Assembly: GCF_028548475.1 (NCBI RefSeq) | Contig: NZ_JAQQLE010000012.1 | Span: 62,001-126,000 of the forward strand | Reading direction: 5' to 3' | Length of the DNA stretch: 64,000 nucleotides | DNA from: Vogesella margarita | GTDB lineage: Bacteria > Pseudomonadota > Gammaproteobacteria > Burkholderiales > Chromobacteriaceae | Position numbers and translations under genes: made by a program | The notes under the pieces: model-generated | Seen by the model: only the letters and a program-made list of their open reading frames with translations | Told to the model about the DNA's origin: nothing | Databases searched by the model: none | Part shown: positions 47,991-58,399 of the stretch, in pieces | Layout of the letters: the number at the start of each line of letters is the position of its first letter | Position numbering within the stretch: position 1 is the stretch's first letter

Positions 47991-49541
47991 TCACTCTCCT
48001 GCGTTGGCCTTGCGGTCGCGGCGCATGTCGTGGAACACAATCGGCGATGCCTTCTTCTTGCCGAACAGGCTAGGCTCGGACGTGCCGCCGGAGCAGCCGT
48101 TACCGAAGGTGAAGCCGCAGCTGGCCTTGTCGTCGAAGGTGTTTTCCACCATCTCCTTGTGGCTGGACGGGATCACGAAACGATCTTCGTAGTTGGCGAT
48201 CGCCATCACCTGGTACATCTCTTCCACTTGCGGGCCGGAGAGGTGGGTGCCTTTCAGGGTGGCCGGGTTGGTCACCTTGTCCACGCTCTTGCTGCGCATG
48301 TAGCGACGCATGGCGACCATGGTTTCCAGCGCTTTCACGACCGGCTCTTCCTTGCCGGCGGTCAGCAGGTTGGCCAGGTACTTGATCGGGATGCGCAGGT
48401 CCTTCACGTCCGGAATGATGCCGTTCTCACCGATCAGGCCGTTTTCCAGTGCTGACTGGATCGGCGACAGCGGCGGGATGTACCACACCATCGGCAGCGT
48501 GCGGTATTCCGGGTGCAGCGGGAAGGCTACTTTCCACTCCATGGCCATCTTGTACACCGGCGACTTCTGTGCGGCGGTGAGCCAGGCTTCCGGAATGCCC
48601 TGCTTGCGCGCCTCGGCAATGATCTCCGGTGCGTTCGGGTCCAGGAACACGCCCAGTTGCGCTTCGTACAGGCTCTTCGGATCTTCCACGCTGGCAGCGG
48701 CTTCGATCTTGTCGGCGTCGTACAGCAGCACACCCAGGTAGCGGATGCGGCCAACGCAGGTTTCGGAGCACACGGTCGGCTGGCCGGCCTCGATACGCGG
48801 GTAGCAGAAGATGCACTTCTCTGCCTTGCCGGTGGTCCAGTTGTAGTAGATCTTCTTGTACGGGCAGCCGGACACGCACATGCGCCAGCCGCGGCACTTG
48901 TCCTGGTCGATCAGCACGATACCGTCGTCTTCACGCTTGTAGATGGAGCCGGACGGGCAGCTGGCGACGCAGGCCGGGTTCAGGCAGTGTTCGCACAGGC
49001 GCGGCAGGTACATCATGAAGGTGTTCTCGAAAGCCGAGTACATCTCCTTCTGGATGCCTTCGAACAGCGCATCCTTGGCGCGCTTGCTGAATTCGCCGCC
49101 CAGGTCGTCTTCCCAGTTCGGACCCCACTCGATCTTGTCCATCTTCTTGCCGGTGAGCACCGACACCGGACGCGCGGTCGGCGGCGTCTGCATTTCCGGC
49201 GCGTTCTGCAGGTGCTCGTAGTCGTAGGTGAACGGCTCGTAGTACTCGTCGATGGACGGCAGGTTCGGGTTGGCGAAGATGTTGGCCAGGATCTTCAGCC
49301 GGCCGCCCTGGCGCGGCTCCAGCTTGCCGTTGGGCTTGCGCACCCAGCCGCCCTGCCATTTTTCCTGGTTTTCCCATTCCTTGGGATAACCGATGCCGGG
49401 CTTGGTCTCGACGTTGTTGAACCACGCGTATTCGACACCGTCGCGGCTGGTCCACACGTTCTTGCAGGTCACCGAACAGGTATGGCAACCGATGCACTTG
49501 TCGAGGTTGAGCACCATACCGATTTGGGCACGGATTTTCAT
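47991..49541 (-). CDS. narH: Nitrate reductase beta subunit NarH
   Basis: 516 residues. Four Cys clusters for Fe-S centres: CIGCHTCSVTCK, CEHCLNPACVASCPSG, CRGWRMCVSGCPYKK (Trp in place of Cys gives the 3Fe-4S centre) and KCIFCYPRIEAGQPTVCSE. Electron wire between NarI and NarG at the inner face of the membrane. Confidence 0.97.
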   Translation of the reverse strand: MKIRAQIGMVLNLDKCIGCHTCSVTCKNVWTSRDGVEYAWFNNVETKPGIGYPKEWENQEKWQGGWVRKPNGKLEPRQGGRLKILANIFANPNLPSIDEYYEPFTYDYEHLQNAPEMQTPPTARPVSVLTGKKMDKIEWGPNWEDDLGGEFSKRAKDALFEGIQKEMYSAFENTFMMYLPRLCEHCLNPACVASCPSGSIYKREDDGIVLIDQDKCRGWRMCVSGCPYKKIYYNWTTGKAEKCIFCYPRIEAGQPTVCSETCVGRIRYLGVLLYDADKIEAAASVEDPKSLYEAQLGVFLDPNAPEIIAEARKQGIPEAWLTAAQKSPVYKMAMEWKVAFPLHPEYRTLPMVWYIPPLSPIQSALENGLIGENGIIPDVKDLRIPIKYLANLLTAGKEEPVVKALETMVAMRRYMRSKSVDKVTNPATLKGTHLSGPQVEEMYQVMAIANYEDRFVIPSSHKEMVENTFDDKASCGFTFGNGCSGGTSEPSLFGKKKASPIVFHDMRRDRKANAGE

Positions 49542-49602
49542 GTTCTTGCTCCTAATGTCTCAGAAGGCTCGGGAGAGGCGGCGCCAGGCGCCGCCGATGC
49601 GC

Positions 49603-52600
49603 TTACGCGCCTTCCGAGAGCGGCTTGTCCAGCCAGTCCACGTTCTTCATCTTGCGCACGATCACGAACTCGTCGCGGTTGGAACCCACGGTGCCGTAGT
49701 AGTTGAAGCCCCAGGCCAGCTGCGCGTAGCCGCCGATCATGTGTGTGGGCTTGGTCACGGCACGGGTTACCGAGTTGTGGATACCGCCGCGCTTGCCGCT
49801 GGTTTCCGCGCCCGGCACGTTCACGATCTTCTCCTGCGCGTGGTACATCAGGGTCATGCCTTCCGGCACACGCTGCGATACCACGGCGCGGGCAGTCAGC
49901 GTGCCGTTGACGTTGAACACCTCGATCCAGTCGTTATCGACAATGCCGGCCTTCTTGGCGTCGATCTCGGATACCCAGACGTGCGGGCCGCCACGGGACA
50001 GCGTCAGCATGCGCAGGTTGTCGGAGTAGGTACTGTGGATACCCCACTTCTGGTGCGGCGTAATGAAGTTGAGGACGATCTCGGTGTTACCGTTCGACTT
50101 CTTGCCCAGTACCGCAGCGGTGGTCTTCAGATCGACCGCCGGCTTGTACACGCACAGCCCTTCGCCAAACGAACGCATCCACAGGTGATCCTGGTAGAAC
50201 TGCTGGCGGCCGGTGATGGTGCGCCAAGGGATGTACTCGTGCACGTTGGTGTAGCCGGCGTTGTAGCTCACCTCTTCGCTTTCCAGGCCAGACCAGGTCG
50301 GCGAGGAAATGATCTTGCGCGGCTGCGCCTGTACGTCGCGGAAGCGGATGCTGTCATGCTCGCGCGGCAGAGCCAGGTGGGTATGGTCGCGGCCGGTGAT
50401 CTTGGACAGCGCGTCCCACGCCTTCACTGCCACGTGGCCGTTGGTTTCCGGTGCCAGGGTCAGAATCATCTCGGCGGCGTCGATGGCGGTATCCAGCTTC
50501 GGCTGGCCGGCGGCCACACCGTCGGCCACGGTCTTGTTCAGGCCGCGCAGGATGTCCACTTCGTGACCGGTCTTCCAGGCGATGCCCTTGCCGCCGTTGC
50601 CCACTTTCTCCAGCAGCGGGCCGATGGAGGTGAACTTGTCGTAGATCTTGCGGTAGTCGCGTTCCACCACCGTCATCTTCGGCATGGTCTTGCCCGGGAT
50701 CGGCTCGCACTCGCCTTTTTTCCAGTCGCGCGGGTCGAACGGCTGGCCCAGCTCTTCCGGCGTGTCGTGCATCAGCGGAGTCAGTACCAGGTCCTTGCGG
50801 GTGCCCAGGTAGTCGCCGCCGATGTCGGAAATCGCCTTGGCGAAGCCCTTGTAGATCTCCCAGTCACTCTTCGACTGCCACAGCGGCTGTACGGCCTCGG
50901 ACAGCGGGTGGATGAACGGGTGCATGTCGGAAGTGTTCAGGTCGTCCTTCTCGTACCAGGTGGCGGTCGGCAGCACAATGTCGCCGTACAGGCAGGTGGT
51001 GGACATACGGAAGTCCAGCACCACCAGCAGGTCGAGCTTGCCTTCCGCCGCCGGGCGCACGGTGACTTCGGTCGGCTTGATGCAGCCGTCCTCGTCGTTC
51101 ATCACCGCGTTCTGGGTGCCCAGCAGGTACTTCAGGAAGTATTCGTGACCCTTGCCGGAAGAACCCAGAATATTGGAACGCCACACGAACATATTGCGCG
51201 GGAAGTTCTTCGGGTTGTCCGGGTCGTTACACGACATGTCCAGCTTGCCGGACTTCAGGTTCTCTACCGCGTAGGCGATCGGGTCCTTGCCGGCGGCTTC
51301 CGCATCGCGCACCACGTCCAGCGGGTTGGTGGTCAGCTGCGGTGTAGACGGCAGCCAGCCCATGCGTTCGGCCTTGGCGTTGTAGTCGATCAGCGCCATC
51401 TGGCTCATGCGGCCATCGGCGGTCGGCGCCAGGATTTCGTTGACGCCCAGTTTTTCGTGGCGCCACTGGCTGGTGTGCGCGTAGAAGAAGCTGGTGCCGT
51501 TCATCTGGCGCGACGGACGCACCCAGTCGGAAGCAAACGCCAGCGGTGCCCAGCCGGTCTGCGGACGCAGTTTTTCCTGGCCGACGTAGTGGCACCAGCC
51601 ACCGCCGCTCTGGCCGATACAGCCGCACATCATCAGCATGTTGATGATGCCGCGGTAGGTCATGTCCATGTGGTACCAGTGGTTCAGCGCGGCACCGACG
51701 ATCACCATGGAACGGCCATGGGTCTGGTCGGCGTTCTGCGCGAACTCGCGCGCTACCTGGATCACCATCTCCGGCTTCACGCCGGTGTGTTTCTGCTGCC
51801 AGGCCGGGGTGTACGGTACGTCGTCGAAGTAGTCCTTCGCCACATTGCCGCCGCCGAGGCCACGGTCGATACCGTAGTTGGCCGCCATCAGGTCGAACAC
51901 GGTAGCCACCAGCGCCTGCTTGCCGTCGGCGAGGGTGATGCGCTTCACCGGTACGTTGCGGGTCAGCAGTTCGTCGTGTTCGGCACCGAAGTACGGGAAG
52001 CCGACACCGACCACGTCGTCACGGTTGTCGATCAGCGACAGGCGTGCCTTGATCTCGCGGCTGCTGTGTCCGTCCTTCTCTTCCAGGTTCCACTTGCCGC
52101 TCTGGCCCCAGCGGAAGCCGATCGAGCCGTTCGGTGCCACAATGTCGCCGCTGGTTTCGTCCAGCACCAGGGTCTTCCATTCCGGGTTGTTGTCTTCGCC
52201 CAGGTTGGCCGCAAGGTTGGAGGCGCGCAGGAAGTAGTCCGGGATATAGCGGCCGCCTTCCTGTTTCAGCGTCACCAGCATCGGCATGTCGGTGTACTGA
52301 CGGATATAACCGGTGAAGTACTCGGACGGCTTGTCGAGGTGGAATTCCTTGAAGATCACATGACCCATCGCCATCGCCAGCGCGGCATCGGTGCCCTGCT
52401 TTGGCGCCAGCCAGATATCGCCGAACTTGGCCATTTCGCCAAAGTCGGACGACACTGCCACGGTCTTGGTGCCCTTGTAGCGCACTTCGGTGTAGAAGTG
52501 GGCATCCGGGGTACGGGTCATCGGGATGTTGGAACCCCATACCATCAGGTAGTTGGAGTTGTACCAGTCGGCCGATTCGGCCACGTCGGTCTGTTCGCCC

Positions 52601-53292
52601 CAGATCTGCGGGCTGGCCGGCGGCAAGTCGCAGTACCAGTCATAGAACGACAGCGGCACGCCACCGATCAGGCTCAGGTAACGGCTACCGGCGGCGTAGG
52701 ACACCATGGACATGGCAGGGATCGGCGAGAAGCCGACCACGCGGTCCGGACCGTAGTTCTTGATGGTGTAGGCATTGGATGCCGCGATGATTTCGTTGAC
52801 TTCATCCCAGCTGGCGCGCACGAAACCGCCCTGGCCACGCTTGGATTTGTACTGTTTGGCTGTTTCCGGGTTCTGGCTGATCTTTTCCCAGGCGTCAATG
52901 GCGCCCATGGTCTTGCGCGCCTCGCGCCACAGCTTCATCAGGCGACCGCGCACCATCGGGTACTTCACGCGCTGGGCGGAATACACATACCAGCTGTAGG
53001 AAGCGCCACGCGGACAGCCGCGCGGTTCGTGGTTGGGCAGGTCCGGCCGGGTACGCGGATAGTCGGTCTGCTGGGTTTCCCAGGTGATCAGGCCGTTCTT
53101 AACGTACACCTTCCAGCTGCAGGAGCCGGTGCAGTTCACGCCGTGGGTGGAGCGCACGATCTTGTCGTGCTGCCAGCGTTGGCGATACCCGTCTTCCCAC
53201 TTGCGGTCTTCTTTTACCACCGCACCGTGGCCGTCGGCGAAGGTGGATTTCACCTTGCCCAGAAAATTCAGTCTGTCGAGAAAGTGGCTCAT
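49603..53292 (-). CDS. narG: Nitrate reductase alpha (molybdenum) subunit NarG
   Basis: 1229 residues, normal size. Start at 53292 (GGAGG upstream); the N-terminus HGVNCTGSCSWKVYVKNG and CPRGASYSWYVYS hold the His/Cys ligands of the FS0 cluster, and the molybdopterin domains follow. Reduces nitrate to nitrite at a bis-MGD cofactor in the cytoplasm. First gene of narGHJI; two elements upstream (53400-53412, 53441-53460) are shared with narK1. Confidence 0.97.
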   Translation of the reverse strand: MSHFLDRLNFLGKVKSTFADGHGAVVKEDRKWEDGYRQRWQHDKIVRSTHGVNCTGSCSWKVYVKNGLITWETQQTDYPRTRPDLPNHEPRGCPRGASYSWYVYSAQRVKYPMVRGRLMKLWREARKTMGAIDAWEKISQNPETAKQYKSKRGQGGFVRASWDEVNEIIAASNAYTIKNYGPDRVVGFSPIPAMSMVSYAAGSRYLSLIGGVPLSFYDWYCDLPPASPQIWGEQTDVAESADWYNSNYLMVWGSNIPMTRTPDAHFYTEVRYKGTKTVAVSSDFGEMAKFGDIWLAPKQGTDAALAMAMGHVIFKEFHLDKPSEYFTGYIRQYTDMPMLVTLKQEGGRYIPDYFLRASNLAANLGEDNNPEWKTLVLDETSGDIVAPNGSIGFRWGQSGKWNLEEKDGHSSREIKARLSLIDNRDDVVGVGFPYFGAEHDELLTRNVPVKRITLADGKQALVATVFDLMAANYGIDRGLGGGNVAKDYFDDVPYTPAWQQKHTGVKPEMVIQVAREFAQNADQTHGRSMVIVGAALNHWYHMDMTYRGIINMLMMCGCIGQSGGGWCHYVGQEKLRPQTGWAPLAFASDWVRPSRQMNGTSFFYAHTSQWRHEKLGVNEILAPTADGRMSQMALIDYNAKAERMGWLPSTPQLTTNPLDVVRDAEAAGKDPIAYAVENLKSGKLDMSCNDPDNPKNFPRNMFVWRSNILGSSGKGHEYFLKYLLGTQNAVMNDEDGCIKPTEVTVRPAAEGKLDLLVVLDFRMSTTCLYGDIVLPTATWYEKDDLNTSDMHPFIHPLSEAVQPLWQSKSDWEIYKGFAKAISDIGGDYLGTRKDLVLTPLMHDTPEELGQPFDPRDWKKGECEPIPGKTMPKMTVVERDYRKIYDKFTSIGPLLEKVGNGGKGIAWKTGHEVDILRGLNKTVADGVAAGQPKLDTAIDAAEMILTLAPETNGHVAVKAWDALSKITGRDHTHLALPREHDSIRFRDVQAQPRKIISSPTWSGLESEEVSYNAGYTNVHEYIPWRTITGRQQFYQDHLWMRSFGEGLCVYKPAVDLKTTAAVLGKKSNGNTEIVLNFITPHQKWGIHSTYSDNLRMLTLSRGGPHVWVSEIDAKKAGIVDNDWIEVFNVNGTLTARAVVSQRVPEGMTLMYHAQEKIVNVPGAETSGKRGGIHNSVTRAVTKPTHMIGGYAQLAWGFNYYGTVGSNRDEFVIVRKMKNVDWLDKPLSEGA

Positions 53293-53327
53293 TTTGCCTC
53301 CGTATTTTTGCCGCCAGGCGGCACGCA

Positions 53328-53340
53328 AAGGTTGGCCGCA
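53328..53340 (+). repeat. Copy of the 13-base word just upstream of narG
   Basis: AAGGTTGGCCGCA, exact, in the narG leader region. Confidence 0.85.
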
Positions 53341-53440
53341 AGCGAATGCGGATACCTGTGGTCACGGTTGACAGAATAGGAAAACGGGGCAATGGCGCCC
53401 ATTCGCCACAGGTGGCAGCGATATGACGCAGAGGGAGGAA

Positions 53441-53460
53441 GGCAACTAGTTCGAAAGAGG
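53441..53460. promoter_or_regulatory. Sequence element shared by narG and narK1 upstream regions
   Basis: GGCAACTAGTTCGAAAGAGG, matched at 59785-59805 with one change and one extra base. A second shared word, CATTCGCCACAGG (53400-53412), matches 59722-59734. The gap between the two elements is 28 bases here and 50 bases before narK1. Not a textbook FNR site; a NarL-like heptamer TACCTCT is adjacent on the minus strand. Confidence 0.6.
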
Positions 53461-53524
53461 TAGGCGACACCGGCGTTGGGAGGGGGCACCCCGTAGCGGC
53501 AGAAGTTGCCAGCATCATGAAACA

Positions 53525-53552
53525 AGCCCTGCCGGTGCTTGCCGGCAGGGCT
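53525..53552 (-). terminator. Hairpin downstream of the sugar permease gene
   Basis: 11-bp perfect stem (AGCCCTGCCGG / CCGGCAGGGCT), 6-base loop, 20 bases after the gene end on the minus strand; a short T-rich stretch follows. Confidence 0.75.
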
Positions 53553-53572
53553 GCGTCAGGCTGGCTGTGACG

Positions 53573-54823
53573 TCAGGAGGTCGCCAGTGCCAGATCCGGG
53601 GTGGTATGGCGCGGTTTGTGGCCGGCAACACCGTAGTAGAAGATGAACAGGTAGCACAACAGCGGCACCACGAAGGACAGCAGCAGGCCCAGACTATCGG
53701 CCAGCGACGCCTGCAGCAGCGGCATCAGCGCCCCGCCGACAATCGCCATGCACAGCACGCCGGAGCCGGCGCCCGTGAAGCGCCCCAAACCGTGCAGCGC
53801 CAGCGAGAAGATGGTCGGGAACATGATCGAATTGCACAGGCCGACCGCCAGCAGGCTGTACATCGCCAGCTTGCCGCCACAGGCAACCGCCAGCGCGATC
53901 AGCAGCACGCTCAGCAGTGCATTGCAGGCCAGCACCTTGCTGGCGGTGACATGACGCATCACCACGCTGCCCAAGAAGCGGCCGACCATCGCACAGCCCC
54001 AGTACACGGCCAGCAGGCGGCCGGCATCGGCCTGGTTCAGGCCGCCGACATCCGGCTGTTCCATCAGGCTGACCAGGAAGCTGCCGATGCTGACCTCGGC
54101 GCCGACGTAGACGAAGATCGCCACCGCGCCCAGCACCAGGTGACGGTACTGCCACACGCTGCGGCGTACCGGCTCGCTGCCTGCGGTGCTCTCGGGCGCA
54201 TGGTCATCCTTGATCGCCGGCAGGCGCAGCAGCGCGAACACCACCGCGATGGCGAACAGCACGCCGGCCAGCACCAGATACGGCAGTTGCACCGCGCTGG
54301 CCTCGGCCGCCGCGCCATCGTGGCTGTCGACCAGGATCAGCATCGCGCCCAGCAAGGGCGCCACGGTGGTACCCAGCGCGTTGAAGGCCTGGGTCAGGTT
54401 GAGGCGGCTGGACGCCGTCTTCGCCGGTCCCAGTCGCGTCACGTAAGGGTTGGCCGCAACCTGCAGCACGGTAATGCCGGCCGCCAGCACGAACAGCGCG
54501 CCGAGGAAGGCCGGATACGACAGGCTGGCCGCCGCCGGATAGAACAGCAGGCAGCCGGCAGCGGCGGTACACAGGCCGGCGACAATACCGCGCTGGTAGC
54601 CCCAGGACTGCACCAGCCGGCCAGCCGGCAGGGACACGACGAAATAGGCAGTAAAGAAGCTGAACTGCACCAGTGCCGCCTGCACATAGCTCAGGGAGAA
54701 CACTCCCTTGAGATGCGGCACCAGGATATCGTTGAGCGAGGTGATCAGACCCCACATGAAGAACAGGGAAGTCAGCACCGCCAGCGGCTTCCCGTATTGT
54801 GGTGTGTGGACATGCTGTGGCAT
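53573..54823 (-). CDS. Sugar MFS permease, GluP/FucP type
   Basis: 416 residues, 12 helices. N-terminal SLFFMWGLITSLNDILVPHL and VLQVAANPYVTRLGP are characteristic of the glucose/galactose-fucose:H+ symporter branch of the MFS. The exact sugar is not predictable from sequence by eye. Monocistronic between two terminators. Confidence 0.88.
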   Translation of the reverse strand: MPQHVHTPQYGKPLAVLTSLFFMWGLITSLNDILVPHLKGVFSLSYVQAALVQFSFFTAYFVVSLPAGRLVQSWGYQRGIVAGLCTAAAGCLLFYPAAASLSYPAFLGALFVLAAGITVLQVAANPYVTRLGPAKTASSRLNLTQAFNALGTTVAPLLGAMLILVDSHDGAAAEASAVQLPYLVLAGVLFAIAVVFALLRLPAIKDDHAPESTAGSEPVRRSVWQYRHLVLGAVAIFVYVGAEVSIGSFLVSLMEQPDVGGLNQADAGRLLAVYWGCAMVGRFLGSVVMRHVTASKVLACNALLSVLLIALAVACGGKLAMYSLLAVGLCNSIMFPTIFSLALHGLGRFTGAGSGVLCMAIVGGALMPLLQASLADSLGLLLSFVVPLLCYLFIFYYGVAGHKPRHTTPDLALATS

Positions 54824-55023
54824 GTGACTAGGCTCCGTGTGTTGTTATGCGTGGGAGCAGTAGTCTAATGACAATGCGGCTTGTACTCGATTGCTTTCAC
54901 CATTCTTACAGCAATTAGCCGGCAAGCAGTCTGGCGACGTTATTTTTACTGTTTGATTTCATGGACTTGGTAAAGCAAGGTGCGGCCACCTTCGCCGTAA
55001 CGGTGGCACGCCCCGTCCATTAA

Positions 55024-55041
55024 ATGTAAGTTTCATGTAAG
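55024..55041. promoter_or_regulatory. Direct repeat ATGTAAG x2, 11-base period
   Basis: ATGTAAGTTTC-ATGTAAG, about 200 bases upstream of the sugar permease. Tandem repeats with an 11-base period are typical of OmpR/PhoB-type binding sites. The region 54824-55084 otherwise holds nothing I can name. Confidence 0.3.
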
Positions 55042-55084
55042 AAAATTACCGTGCTGCTCATGGCGGCGCGCCGCCGGCGCCGGC

Positions 55085-56701
55085 TCACGTGGTGTAACAG
55101 GCCACGTCGCGGCGCATGTTCTGCGCCAGTTCGTGCAGGCGCAGCGCATTGAGCGCGGTGCTCTGTGCCGCGGCGCTGCTCTCCTCGGCGATCTGGGCGA
55201 TGCCTTCCACCTTCTGCGAGATGCGGCCGCTGGCTTCGCTCTGCTCGTGAATGGCGGCGGCGATATCGGCCACCTGCTGCCCAACCTGCCCGGCCAGCGT
55301 GCGCAGCTCGCCGATGGCGGCACCGGCCTCGCGCACCCGCGCCACGCCCTGCTCCACGCGGCCAACCACGTTGCCGATCAGGTGCACGGTGGCGTTCGAG
55401 CCTTCGCGGATACTGGACACGGTGGCGTGAATCTGCGCGGTGGACGCGGTGGTGCGCTCGGCCAGCTTGCGCACCTCGTCGGCGACCACCGCGAAGCCGC
55501 GCCCGGATTCGCCGGCACGAGCGGCCTCGATCGCCGCGTTCAGTGCCAGCAGGTTGATCTGGTCGGCGATGTCGCCGATCACGTTGACCACCGAGCCGAT
55601 CGACTCGCTGCGACTTTGCAGCTCCTGCACACCGCGCGCGGTGTCGTTCACCGCGCTGGCGATGCTCTCGATCTCGCTCACCGTGTCGCGGATCATGCGC
55701 TCGCTCTGCACCACCTGCTGGCCGGAGGCCGTCGCCAGCCGGTCGGCATCGCGGGTACGCTCGGCGATGTGGCCGATGCTGACGGTGACCGCCTCCACCG
55801 CCGCCGCCATTTCCGTCGCCGACACGCTGGCGTGGAGGGCACCGCTCTTCACCTGGTCGGACGCCACGCTGAGGTCTTCCGCCGCCACCGTCACCGCGTG
55901 CGAGTGGTCGCCGATCTGGTGGATGGAATCGCGCATCTTGCCCAGCAGGTGGTTGAACGCCTTCAGCAGGCCGCCGATCTCGTCATCCTTGTGTACCATC
56001 ACGCGCTGCGACAGATCCTGGCGGTCGGAAATACCGCGCACCGCCAGCACCGCCGACTGCACCGGGCGGTTGATGCTGCGCAGGATCAGCCAGCCACAGC
56101 CGAACAGCAGCACCATGGACAGCAACAGCGACACCGCAAACGCAAGCTTGGCCGAGGCCATCTCCGCCTCGGCCTGCGCCCGGTTGTGGCGCCCCTCGGC
56201 CAGTACGTCGTTGACGATGGCCGTCACCGAGCCGCCCAGCTCGGTGCCCACCTGGCGCCACGGCTCCATCGCCGCCGACAGTTGCGGCGGCGTCATGCCC
56301 GGTGTCACCCGCACCGCGTGCACCCGGTCCAGCAGCAACAGGTACTGCTCGAACAGCGAGTCGAAGCGCTGCAGGTTGGCCAGCGCCGCCGGCTTGCGCA
56401 GTTGCGATTTCAGCTGCCGCAGCAGCTGGTGCAGCTTGTCCGTGGTTTCGCGGGTGCGCAGCCGCGCCTGCAGCTGGAAACGGCTGTCCTGCTCGTACAC
56501 CTGCAGGATGTCGTCGATACGCAGATCCTTGAACGTGCTGCGGATATTCGCCACCAGCCCCAGCCGCGGGATGATGCGCTCGTTGACCACATCCAGCTTG
56601 GCATCGGCCGCCCGCAAGGCGTTCAGGCCCACCATGCTGGGCACCAGCGCGGCCAGCAGGGCCAGAACGGTAAAACACAGCAACTTCAGTTTGATGGTCA
56701 T
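55085..56701 (-). CDS. Methyl-accepting chemotaxis protein
   Basis: 538 residues from the ATG at 56701 (GGAG upstream; GTG at 56707 also possible). Helix ([19 protein letters not shown]), four-helix-bundle type periplasmic domain, helix ([20 protein letters not shown]), HAMP and the conserved tip [20 protein letters not shown]. Ligand unknown. No CheR-docking pentapeptide at the C-terminus. Confidence 0.93.
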   Translation of the reverse strand: MTIKLKLLCFTVLALLAALVPSMVGLNALRAADAKLDVVNERIIPRLGLVANIRSTFKDLRIDDILQVYEQDSRFQLQARLRTRETTDKLHQLLRQLKSQLRKPAALANLQRFDSLFEQYLLLLDRVHAVRVTPGMTPPQLSAAMEPWRQVGTELGGSVTAIVNDVLAEGRHNRAQAEAEMASAKLAFAVSLLLSMVLLFGCGWLILRSINRPVQSAVLAVRGISDRQDLSQRVMVHKDDEIGGLLKAFNHLLGKMRDSIHQIGDHSHAVTVAAEDLSVASDQVKSGALHASVSATEMAAAVEAVTVSIGHIAERTRDADRLATASGQQVVQSERMIRDTVSEIESIASAVNDTARGVQELQSRSESIGSVVNVIGDIADQINLLALNAAIEAARAGESGRGFAVVADEVRKLAERTTASTAQIHATVSSIREGSNATVHLIGNVVGRVEQGVARVREAGAAIGELRTLAGQVGQQVADIAAAIHEQSEASGRISQKVEGIAQIAEESSAAAQSTALNALRLHELAQNMRRDVACYTT

Positions 56702-56878
56702 CGTCACACTCCGGAAAGAGAGGCCCGGCCGTTCAAGGTCGCGGGCATTACGCGTGCCGGCTTGCCCGTCATGCGCACCGCCGGCTGGCCATGACGTATA
56801 GCCGGCGCCTACCCCCTGCGGCCTTGATTCAGATCTAGTAATTCACCGCGTCCTGCCATCTGCCGCGAATCGCGACGC

Positions 56879-56902
56879 AAAAAAAAACGCCCCGAAGGGC
56901 GC
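56879..56902 (-). terminator. Intrinsic terminator of narK1K2
   Basis: Stem CGCCC-CGAA-GGGCG next to a 9-base A run, which is a T run on the minus strand. About 40 bases after narK2. Confidence 0.85.
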
Positions 56903-56944
56903 CGAAGAAGATTGCAGAAAAAGTCCGCAAACTTGGAGAAGTCG

Positions 56945-58324
56945 TCAGCAAGGCACTTCCGCGTTCTTGCGGGCGTAGTACCAGCCGTTGATCAGCAGGC
57001 AGGTGACGTAGAAGGCGATGAAGCCGTACAGCGCCGCTTCCACGCCGCCGGTCATGGCGATCGAGGTACCGTAGCTTTTCGGGATAAAAAAGCCGCCGTA
57101 GGCACCGATGGCACCGGAGAAGCCCAGTACTGCCGCGGCTTCCTTGGTCGCGTCGGCAACCGCTTTTTTCTGTGCCGCGTCGCCCTTGCCGGCCATGCGT
57201 TGGTGCAGGGTCAGGAAGATGGTTGGCACCTGCATGAAGGTGGAGCCGTTGCCGATACCGGTCAGTGCGAACAGGCACAGGAACATGGCGAAGAAACCCT
57301 GGAAGTTGCCGCCCTGGCCAGCGTGCGGCAGGAAGTTGAGCACGCCGAGCACCGCGGCGATCATCAGCACGAACACGACCTGCGTCACCTTGGCACCGCC
57401 GACCTTGTCTGCCAGCCAGCCGCCCAGTGGACGGGCCAGCGCGCCGACCAGCGGGCCGAAGAACACGTACTTGCTCGGATCGACATCAGGGAACTGGCCT
57501 TTCATCAGCAGCGGGAAGCCGGCGGCAAAACCGATGAAGGAACCGAAGGTACCGATGTACAGCCAGCACATCAGCCAGTTGTGCTTGCGCTTGAAGATCA
57601 CTGCCTGGTCGGCAAACGAGGCCTTGGCCGAGGCGATGTCATTCATGCCGAACCATGCGGCCAACGTGGACAGGATGATGAACGGCACCCATACGAAGCC
57701 GGCGTTCTGCAGCCACATCTGCTTGGTGGCCTCACCCTTCACCCAGGTCTGCGGCTCGCCGCCGAGGGCGCCGAACAGGCTCATGGTGATCACGATCGGC
57801 ACCACGAACTGCACCAGCGACACACCGAGGTTGCCCAGGCCGGCGTTCAGGCCCAGCGCGGTGCCCTTTTCGGCCTTGGGGAAGAAGAAGCTGATGTTGG
57901 ACATCGAGGAGCTGAAGTTGCCGCCACCGAAGCCGCACAGCAGGGCCAGGATCAGCATGGTGACGTAGCTGGTGCTCGGGTCCTGCACCGCGAAGCCGAT
58001 GCCGATCGCCGGGATCAGCAGACTGGCGGTGGAGATGGCCGTCCACTTGCGGCCACCGAAGATCGGCACCATGAAGCTGTAGAAGATGCGCAGCGTGGCG
58101 CCGGACAGTGCCGGCAAGGCCGCCAGCCAGAACAGCTGGTTGGGCGTGTAGTTGAAGCCGATATTGGGCATGTTGAGCACCGCCACGCTCCACACCTGCC
58201 AGATGGCGAAAGCCAGCGTCAGCGCCGGAATCGAGATCCACAGGTTGCGGCGGGCCACAGCCTTGCCATCCTGCTGCCAGAAGCTGGGGCTTTCCGGCTC
58301 CCAGCGGGTCAGTACATGAGACAT
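56945..58324 (-). CDS. narK2: Nitrate/nitrite transporter NarK2
   Basis: 459 residues from the ATG at 58324. Twelve helices with the NarK nitrate signatures GFGGGNFSSSMSNISFFFP and GALGGEPQTW-type loops, plus GTFGSFIGFAAGFP. NarK2-type proteins exchange nitrate for nitrite. Second gene after narK1, 75 bases apart; the two are fused in many denitrifiers. Confidence 0.93.
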   Translation of the reverse strand: MSHVLTRWEPESPSFWQQDGKAVARRNLWISIPALTLAFAIWQVWSVAVLNMPNIGFNYTPNQLFWLAALPALSGATLRIFYSFMVPIFGGRKWTAISTASLLIPAIGIGFAVQDPSTSYVTMLILALLCGFGGGNFSSSMSNISFFFPKAEKGTALGLNAGLGNLGVSLVQFVVPIVITMSLFGALGGEPQTWVKGEATKQMWLQNAGFVWVPFIILSTLAAWFGMNDIASAKASFADQAVIFKRKHNWLMCWLYIGTFGSFIGFAAGFPLLMKGQFPDVDPSKYVFFGPLVGALARPLGGWLADKVGGAKVTQVVFVLMIAAVLGVLNFLPHAGQGGNFQGFFAMFLCLFALTGIGNGSTFMQVPTIFLTLHQRMAGKGDAAQKKAVADATKEAAAVLGFSGAIGAYGGFFIPKSYGTSIAMTGGVEAALYGFIAFYVTCLLINGWYYARKNAEVPC

Positions 58325-58399
58325 GATGTCATCCTCTCTGCGGGGCAGCCCCTGCCGCCCCGATACCATCGAAATTTGGTCAGTAAACCGCGCTTGCCA

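Noticed and set aside
49393..53379. 1328-residue open frame on the plus strand
   Set aside because: It is the antisense shadow of narG; the GC-rich codon pattern keeps the reverse frame open, and the product is low-complexity and His/Arg-rich.
53293..53572. Classical FNR box TTGAT-N4-ATCAA before narG
   Set aside because: No match with both half-sites was seen, although anaerobic control is expected.
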